In this document: piece after piece, positions 37,536 to 42,941 of the stretch
Position numbering within the stretch: position 1 is the first letter of the stretch
Layout of the letters: every line of letters starts with the position of its first letter
NCBI GenBank assembly: GCA_016286145.1
Contig: JAEESD010000004.1
Coordinates: 1-42,941 of the forward strand
Direction: 5' to 3'
From: Bacteroidales bacterium
GTDB taxonomy: Bacteria; Bacteroidota; Bacteroidia; Bacteroidales; UBA932
Length of the DNA: 42,941 bases
Position numbers and translations under genes: made by a program
Notes under the pieces: generated by a model
Told to the model about the DNA's origin: nothing
What the model saw: the letters and a program-made list of their open reading frames with translations, nothing else
Database searches by the model: none

Positions 37536-37543
37536 CAAATTTA
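37536..37543 (-). promoter_or_regulatory. Minus-strand -7 box (TAAATTTG) 5 nt before the ATG of the CE2-like gene
   Basis: Plus strand CAAATTTA at 37536-37543; only a weak CTTG upstream at 37564-37567 (plus CAAG). Confidence 0.5.
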
Positions 37544-37575
37544 TCAAAAAAGGGCCGCAACTGCAAGAAGCCCTC

Positions 37576-37663
37576 GTGCATACCCTCGGCTGCGGAGCTG
37601 AGGGTATGTGCATTTTGGGACCTAAACGCACATACCCTCCTTTAATTTAGGGAGGGTATGCAC
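37576..37663 (-). repeat. REP-like palindromic element copy 3 (88 bp, inverted)
   Basis: Reverse complement matches copy 1 with 2 substitutions by eye. Confidence 0.93.
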
Positions 37664-37726
37664 GGGAAAAGGAATCAGGATTTTTCGTTTTTTTTCGTAA
37701 ATTAGAGGACTAAACTGCAGAACCGT

Positions 37727-39889
37727 ATGAAGATACTGAAACTAACCCTGTTTTTAGTCCTCGCAGGAGCGCTTACAGCGTGTGGGACTAAAGACGAACG
37801 CCAGGCGGCCGCCCTCGCCGAAAGGGTGATGGGCCAGCAGGCGCGCGACATCATTTTTAAACAAGTCCCCTCGGAGAAAGATACCTACGAACTGGAACAG
37901 AAAGGTTCCAAAATTCTAATAAAAGGAAACAACGCCAACTCGATGGCGGTAGGTCTCAACCGGTATCTTCAGGAGTACTGTCTTACCAATGTAAGCTGGT
38001 ACGATTTCAACAAAACGGAAATACCGGAAGTCCTTCCCGAAATCCCCGTCCCGGTTAAGGCTAAGGCGGAAGTCCCGGACAGGTTCTTCCTGAATTACTG
38101 CACCTTCGGCTACACTATGGCGTGGTGGAAGTGGGAGCAGTGGGAGAGATTCATAGACTGGATGGCCCTGAACGGGGTAAATATGCCTCTTGCGATTACC
38201 GGTCAGGAAGCAGTCTGGCAGAAGGTATGGAAAAAGTACGGCCTTACAGACGAACAGATCAGGGCATTTTTCGTAGGTCCGGCACATCTGCCGTGGCAGA
38301 GGATGTGTAACCTGGACAGGTGGCAGGGTCCGCTCCCGCAGGGGTGGATCGACGGCCAGGCCAAGCTCCAAAAACGCATATTGAAGCGGGAGCGGGCTCT
38401 CAACATGACCCCGATCCTGCCCGCTTTCGCAGGACACGTCCCCGCCGAACTCGCCGAGGCAATACCCGAGAAGATCGATACCTTCCGCGTCAGCTACTGG
38501 GGCGGTTTTGCAAACCAGTACCGCTGTACCTTCCTCAGCCCGATGGATCCTATCTACGCGAGGATCCAGAAAGACTTCCTCGAGGAGCAAACTAAGATGT
38601 ACGGAACCGACCACATCTATGGTGTAGATCCCTTCAACGAGGTGGACGCTCCGTTCTGGGATCCCGAGACTCTCGCCAAGATATCGAAAGGCATCTTCGA
38701 GTCTATGACTGCGGTCGATCCTGAGGCTGTTTGGCTTCAGATGGGATGGCTCTTCTGGGCCGACCAGCAACACTGGACAGACGAGAATATCGAAGCCTAT
38801 CTTACTGCGGTCCCTCAGGGCAGGATGATAATCCTGGACTACTACTGCGACGCTACTCAGATATGGAAGCGTACGAACAGCTTTTACGGCCAGCCGTTTA
38901 TCTGGTGTTACCTCGGAAACTTCGGTGGCATGACCGGAATCGAGGGTGACTTCCATCAGAATGCCGAGTGGCTCGCGGAAACTAAGGCTAATGCCGGCCC
39001 CGGCTTCGTAGGAATCGGCTCTACCCTCGAAGGATTTGGAGTCAACGAGCCCGTCTACGAACACCTCCTGCAGCAGGCCTGGAGCAATGCCCTCCCAGTA
39101 GACGAGTATGTAGACAACATCGCCGACAGACATCTCGGATATAAAGACGAAGCCTTCAGACAATACTGGCATACTTACGTCGATAAAGTCAGCAAGACTC
39201 ACTCTCAGACTTCGAGTTCGAGCCTTATCTGCGCCCACCCCAATCTCGATGGCGTCTGGCACTGGACAACTCTTTTTAATAGGGGCTACGATCCGAAGGA
39301 TCTCGAGGAAGCACTGAAAACGCTCGAAACCGTAAAAGGCAGCTCAGATTACTTCAAGTACGATCTCGCCAACGCCCGCCGTCAGGTCCTCGACAACAAA
39401 GCCCCCGCAATAAGAGACCGCTTCACGCAAGCATACTACAAAGGCAATCGCGCCGAGATGGTAAAGGCGGCCGACGAGTTCCTCGCCCTTTGCGACGAAC
39501 TGACAGCCGTTCTCAAAACGCGCAAAGAGTTCTCCCTCTGCGACTGGATTAGCGATGCCCGCAGCTGGGGCCTTACCCCTCCGGAGAAGGACTACTACGA
39601 GATGAACGCCAGGACTCTTATCAGCGTCTGGGGCGACTCGTTCCACCTCTGCGACTATGCCAACCGCGACTGGGACGACCTGGTAGATACCTATTACAAG
39701 CCCCGTTGGAGGATGTTCTTCGATGCTGTCCTCGCGGCATACGACGCCGGCGAGCCTTTCGTGAACCCTAAGAGCACTGGCTACGTAGGGACCTCCGCTC
39801 AGGGAAGCGCCGAGGGAGTAGAAGGCAGGGCCCTTCAGTTCGACAGAGATATTTGGGATTTTGAATGCCATTGGGCACACATTAGATAG
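37727..39889 (+). CDS. Alpha-N-acetylglucosaminidase (NAGLU-like, GH89) lipoprotein
   Basis: 'FFLNYCTFGYTMAWWKWEQWERFIDWMALNGVNMPLAITGQEAVWQKVW', 'YGVDPFNEVDAPF', 'WLQMGWLFWAD', 'FGGMTGIEGDF'. Confidence 0.95.
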   Translation: MKILKLTLFLVLAGALTACGTKDERQAAALAERVMGQQARDIIFKQVPSEKDTYELEQKGSKILIKGNNANSMAVGLNRYLQEYCLTNVSWYDFNKTEIPEVLPEIPVPVKAKAEVPDRFFLNYCTFGYTMAWWKWEQWERFIDWMALNGVNMPLAITGQEAVWQKVWKKYGLTDEQIRAFFVGPAHLPWQRMCNLDRWQGPLPQGWIDGQAKLQKRILKRERALNMTPILPAFAGHVPAELAEAIPEKIDTFRVSYWGGFANQYRCTFLSPMDPIYARIQKDFLEEQTKMYGTDHIYGVDPFNEVDAPFWDPETLAKISKGIFESMTAVDPEAVWLQMGWLFWADQQHWTDENIEAYLTAVPQGRMIILDYYCDATQIWKRTNSFYGQPFIWCYLGNFGGMTGIEGDFHQNAEWLAETKANAGPGFVGIGSTLEGFGVNEPVYEHLLQQAWSNALPVDEYVDNIADRHLGYKDEAFRQYWHTYVDKVSKTHSQTSSSSLICAHPNLDGVWHWTTLFNRGYDPKDLEEALKTLETVKGSSDYFKYDLANARRQVLDNKAPAIRDRFTQAYYKGNRAEMVKAADEFLALCDELTAVLKTRKEFSLCDWISDARSWGLTPPEKDYYEMNARTLISVWGDSFHLCDYANRDWDDLVDTYYKPRWRMFFDAVLAAYDAGEPFVNPKSTGYVGTSAQGSAEGVEGRALQFDRDIWDFECHWAHIR

Positions 39890-39892
39890 ACT

Positions 39893-41866
39893 ATGAAGAA
39901 AACGATTATATCTGCGGCGATAGTCGCCATCATAAATGCTTGCGCCCCCGCGCCGGCAGGAAATACCGTTACTTCCCCCGACGGAAGTCTTAAGGTTACG
40001 GTCGACGCCCCCGACGGCGTCCTCTGCTACAACGTCATCAAGGATAACGATACCATCATCTCGAACTCCCGCCTCGGTTTCGAACTGATGGGCGGTAACA
40101 TCCTCGGAATCCATACCGAAGTGCTCAGCATAGACCGCTCAAAAGTAGACGAAGACTGGGAAACGGTCTGGGGTGAGCAGAGAATCATAAATGACAACCA
40201 CAACGGCGCAGTCTATCACACCGCCTGGCTGGATGTTGAGGTCAGGGTATTCGACGACGGCTTTGGATTTCGATACATTTTCCCCGAAAATCTCGGAAAC
40301 ATCGCGATTCGCGACGAGCTGACCGAGTTCCGCTTCACCCGCGACGACCACCAGGCATGGTGGCTCCCCGAGGACGTCCCTTACTACGAGTCCTACGCAA
40401 ACCACACCGCCTTCAAGGACATCACCTGCGCCCACACCCCGCTGACCATCGAAGGCTCAGACGGCCGTTTCTACTCGATCCACGAAGCAGCGGTCCTCGA
40501 TTTCGCGAAGATGAACCTCGTCCCCGAGAGCGGCGGCGCCCTTAAGGCGACCCTGGTCCCGTGGTCGGACGGAACAGCCGTCTATGTAGGCGAAACCCGC
40601 GTAAGCCCATGGCGCACAGTAATCGTCTCCGACCGCACGGGCGGCCTTATCGAATCGCGCCTGATGCTCAATCTCAACGAGCCCTGCAAGATCGAGGATA
40701 CCTCCTGGATCAGGCCCGGCAAGTACATCGGAATATGGTGGATCCTTCATAAGTTCCTGTATACATGGGCCTACGAACCCGAAAATCCGGAGGGCCATGG
40801 AGCAACGACCGAGCGCACCATGCGCTATATCGATTTCGCGGCCGATAACAATATCCAGGGCGTGCTGGTCGAGGGCTGGAACCTCGGCTGGAACGGCGAC
40901 TGGACCAAGAACCTCTTCAGCTTTACCGAGGCCTACCCGGACTACGATTTCGACGCGATCATGAAATACGCGGCCTCGAAGGGCGTCCAGATGATAATCC
41001 ACAACGAGACGGCCGCCAATATCGATAACTATTTTGCCCAGATAGACAGCGCATACGCGATGTACCAGCGTTACGGCATGCATTACGTCAAGACTGGCAA
41101 TGTCAACCTCCTTATCGACGGCAAGGAAGCCCACGACGGGCAGTACGGAGTCAACCGACTCCACGAAATAGTCGAGAAGGCCGCCCAGTACCAGATTTGC
41201 ATCGACGAACACGAGCCCTGCATCCCTTCGGGCGTCTGCCGTACATGGCCCAACCTCATGACCGGCGAAGCCATCCGTGGCCAGGAACACGACGCATGGG
41301 AGGTAGACGGCGGGAACAAGCCCGAACATCAGACCGTGGCCCCGTTTATCCGCGGCCTCGCCGGCCCGATGGACTATACCTTCGGCACCTTCGATTTCTC
41401 GAACCCTGCGAACCCGCAGTGTAGGACCCGCACCACCATCGCCAAGCAGCTGGCCGAGTACGTAGTAATCTACAGCCCTCTCCAGATGGCCAACGACGAT
41501 CCGGCGGCCTACGAGGGCGTAAAGGCCTTCGATTTCATCCGCGACGTCCCGACCGACTGGGAACAGACCAGGGTCATCGACGCGGTTATCGGCGATTATA
41601 TCATCACCGCCCGCCAGGAGCGCGGGGGCAGCGACTGGTTCCTCGGGGCTATTACAGACGAGAACGCCCGCGAGCTCAGCGTCCCTCTCAGCTTCCTCCC
41701 AAAGGGCAAATGGCTCGCTCAGATTTATTCCGACGCGGCAGACGCTTCCTATGAAACCAACCCCACGGCGGTCGATTATACCGAGAAAGAAGTCAGCGCG
41801 AAAGACGTGCTCGACCTCAAGCTTGCGACTTCCGGCGGTACAGCAATAAGATTCATAAAGAAATGA
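39893..41866 (+). CDS. Glycoside hydrolase family 97 protein, likely inverting (SusB-type)
   Basis: 'SPDGSLKVTVDAPDGVLCYNVIKDNDTII', 'HNETAANIDNY', 'CIDEHEPCIPSGVCRTWPNLMTGEAIRGQEHDAW'. Confidence 0.92.
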   Translation: MKKTIISAAIVAIINACAPAPAGNTVTSPDGSLKVTVDAPDGVLCYNVIKDNDTIISNSRLGFELMGGNILGIHTEVLSIDRSKVDEDWETVWGEQRIINDNHNGAVYHTAWLDVEVRVFDDGFGFRYIFPENLGNIAIRDELTEFRFTRDDHQAWWLPEDVPYYESYANHTAFKDITCAHTPLTIEGSDGRFYSIHEAAVLDFAKMNLVPESGGALKATLVPWSDGTAVYVGETRVSPWRTVIVSDRTGGLIESRLMLNLNEPCKIEDTSWIRPGKYIGIWWILHKFLYTWAYEPENPEGHGATTERTMRYIDFAADNNIQGVLVEGWNLGWNGDWTKNLFSFTEAYPDYDFDAIMKYAASKGVQMIIHNETAANIDNYFAQIDSAYAMYQRYGMHYVKTGNVNLLIDGKEAHDGQYGVNRLHEIVEKAAQYQICIDEHEPCIPSGVCRTWPNLMTGEAIRGQEHDAWEVDGGNKPEHQTVAPFIRGLAGPMDYTFGTFDFSNPANPQCRTRTTIAKQLAEYVVIYSPLQMANDDPAAYEGVKAFDFIRDVPTDWEQTRVIDAVIGDYIITARQERGGSDWFLGAITDENARELSVPLSFLPKGKWLAQIYSDAADASYETNPTAVDYTEKEVSAKDVLDLKLATSGGTAIRFIKK

Positions 41867-42941
41867 GAAAGCTTATAACGATCATAGCTCTCTGCGCTCT
41901 GGCGGCTCTCAGCCTCGGAGCAAGGGAATATGCTGTCGTCTCTCCAGACGGCTCGCTCTGTATTAGGGTCAGAGATGGACGTCAGTTGATGTGGAGTGTG
42001 ACGAAAAACGGCGATACAGTGATGGAATTCAGCGCGATAAGCCTGGAGCTCAAGGACAAGGGAGTCGCGGGAGTCGACTGTAAGTTCAAGCAACCTGAAA
42101 GGGTTTATCGCAATGATGTCCTTACTGCTACGGTACCTACCAAGAACCGGGAGATACGCGATTGCTATAATCAGATGACCCTTAAGCCTATTATCGGCGA
42201 CTGGGCAGTCGCGTTCAGGGCTTATGACAATGGAGCGGCATACCGTTTCATGATGTGGCTTGGAGACGAGCTAGAGGTAAAGGACGAGGTTTCTGAGTGG
42301 AATCTCCCTTCCGGTACTAAGGCCTATTGGGCGAACGAAAAGAATCCGGATTACATCACACATGCCGAGGCTTTCTTCAAGGAGCGCGTGATTGACGAAA
42401 TCGGTACGGATACTTATGCCTACCTTCCTATCAGTGTGAAGACTCCATCCGGTCTTAGGGCGGTCATTACCGAGACGGCTCTGCTCGACTATCCGAATAT
42501 GATGCTTCGTGCGGGTAACGGCGGAACCCTGAAGGCAGAATTCCCCCACGTCATCGACGAGTACGAGATGAGAAATGACCGCGATGTAACAGTAACGAAA
42601 CTCGCCGACTGCATTGCGCGTACGGTGGGAGTCCGTACTTATCCCTGGCGCGTCCTGTGTGTAGGTACAGACAAGGAGATTCTGGAGAATACGCTTGCAT
42701 GGCAGCTCGCGGCCCCCGAGAGGTCCGGCGACTGGAGTTGGCTTAAGCCCGGAAAGATAAGCTGGGAGTGGTGGTCAGGAATCAATGTTTTCGGAGTAGA
42801 TTTCAAAGCCGGAGTAAACACTGAGACTTACAAATATTTCATTGATTTCGCTGCAAAGTTCGGCTTTGAATACATCCTTCTGGATGAAGGCTGTTCCGCC
42901 TCTACCCTCAATATTGTTGAGGCTCATCCGTACCTCGACCT
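41863..42941 (+). CDS. Second glycoside hydrolase family 97 protein (3' truncated by window end; absent from ORF track)
   Basis: Read directly: MRKLITIIALCALAALSLGAREYAVVSPDGSLCIRVRDGRQLMWSVTKNGDTVMEFSAISLELK...KISWEWWSGINVFGVDFKAGVNTETYKYFIDFAAKFGFEYILLDEGC; ATG overlaps upstream TGA (ATGA). Confidence 0.88.
   Translation, partial: MRKLITIIALCALAALSLGAREYAVVSPDGSLCIRVRDGRQLMWSVTKNGDTVMEFSAISLELKDKGVAGVDCKFKQPERVYRNDVLTATVPTKNREIRDCYNQMTLKPIIGDWAVAFRAYDNGAAYRFMMWLGDELEVKDEVSEWNLPSGTKAYWANEKNPDYITHAEAFFKERVIDEIGTDTYAYLPISVKTPSGLRAVITETALLDYPNMMLRAGNGGTLKAEFPHVIDEYEMRNDRDVTVTKLADCIARTVGVRTYPWRVLCVGTDKEILENTLAWQLAAPERSGDWSWLKPGKISWEWWSGINVFGVDFKAGVNTETYKYFIDFAAKFGFEYILLDEGCSASTLNIVEAHPYLD

Noticed and set aside
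34157-37663. CRISPR array
   Set aside because: The three 88-bp repeats are palindromic, kilobases apart and in mixed orientation, with no regular spacers and no cas genes.
37916-39262. 448-aa minus-strand ORF
   Set aside because: Antisense shadow of the GH89 gene, whose motifs are unambiguous.
1-42941. tRNA or rRNA genes
   Set aside because: No cloverleaf or rRNA signature recognised by eye on either strand.

Overview
This is a chromosomal window that looks Bacteroidota/Bacteroidales-like, based on SusC/SusD genes, BACON domains, TTTG-N19-TAnnTTTG promoters and gene order. Left part (1-13.7 kb): the 3' end of ftsX, a DUF3098-like gene, uppP, lpxH and a DUF4294-like gene, then a ribosomal-protein cluster rplP-rpmC-rpsQ-rplN-rplX-rplE-rpsN-rpsH-rplF-rplR-rpsE-rpmD-rplO-secY-map-infA-rpmJ-rpsM-rpsK-rpsD-rpoA-rplQ. 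The cluster begins abruptly at rplP behind its own consensus promoter; the usual rpsJ...rpsC half is absent. Right part (13.8-42.9 kb): a large glycan-utilisation region. It contains an NAGPA-type phosphodiester glycosidase, a BACON lipoprotein, a DUF5009/HGSNAT-like membrane protein, an MFS sugar transporter, a Tat-lipoprotein DUF4434-like protein, SusC/SusD, a surface lipoprotein, a family-10-like glycosyl hydrolase, a 1186-aa multidomain lipoprotein, an FAD oxidoreductase, two SGNH esterases, a GH89 alpha-N-acetylglucosaminidase and two tandem GH97 genes (the second truncated by the window end). The most notable hidden structure is three 88-bp, almost identical, doubly palindromic elements at 34157-34244, 35263-35350 and 37576-37663 (inverted). 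Two directly flank a Y1/HUH (REP-associated, RAYT-like) transposase, and the outer pair brackets a 3.5-kb segment that also carries two reverse-strand esterase genes and interrupts an otherwise plus-strand gene run. This looks like a REP-RAYT system inside a polysaccharide utilisation locus. All family calls are from motif recognition by eye; no database search was run.
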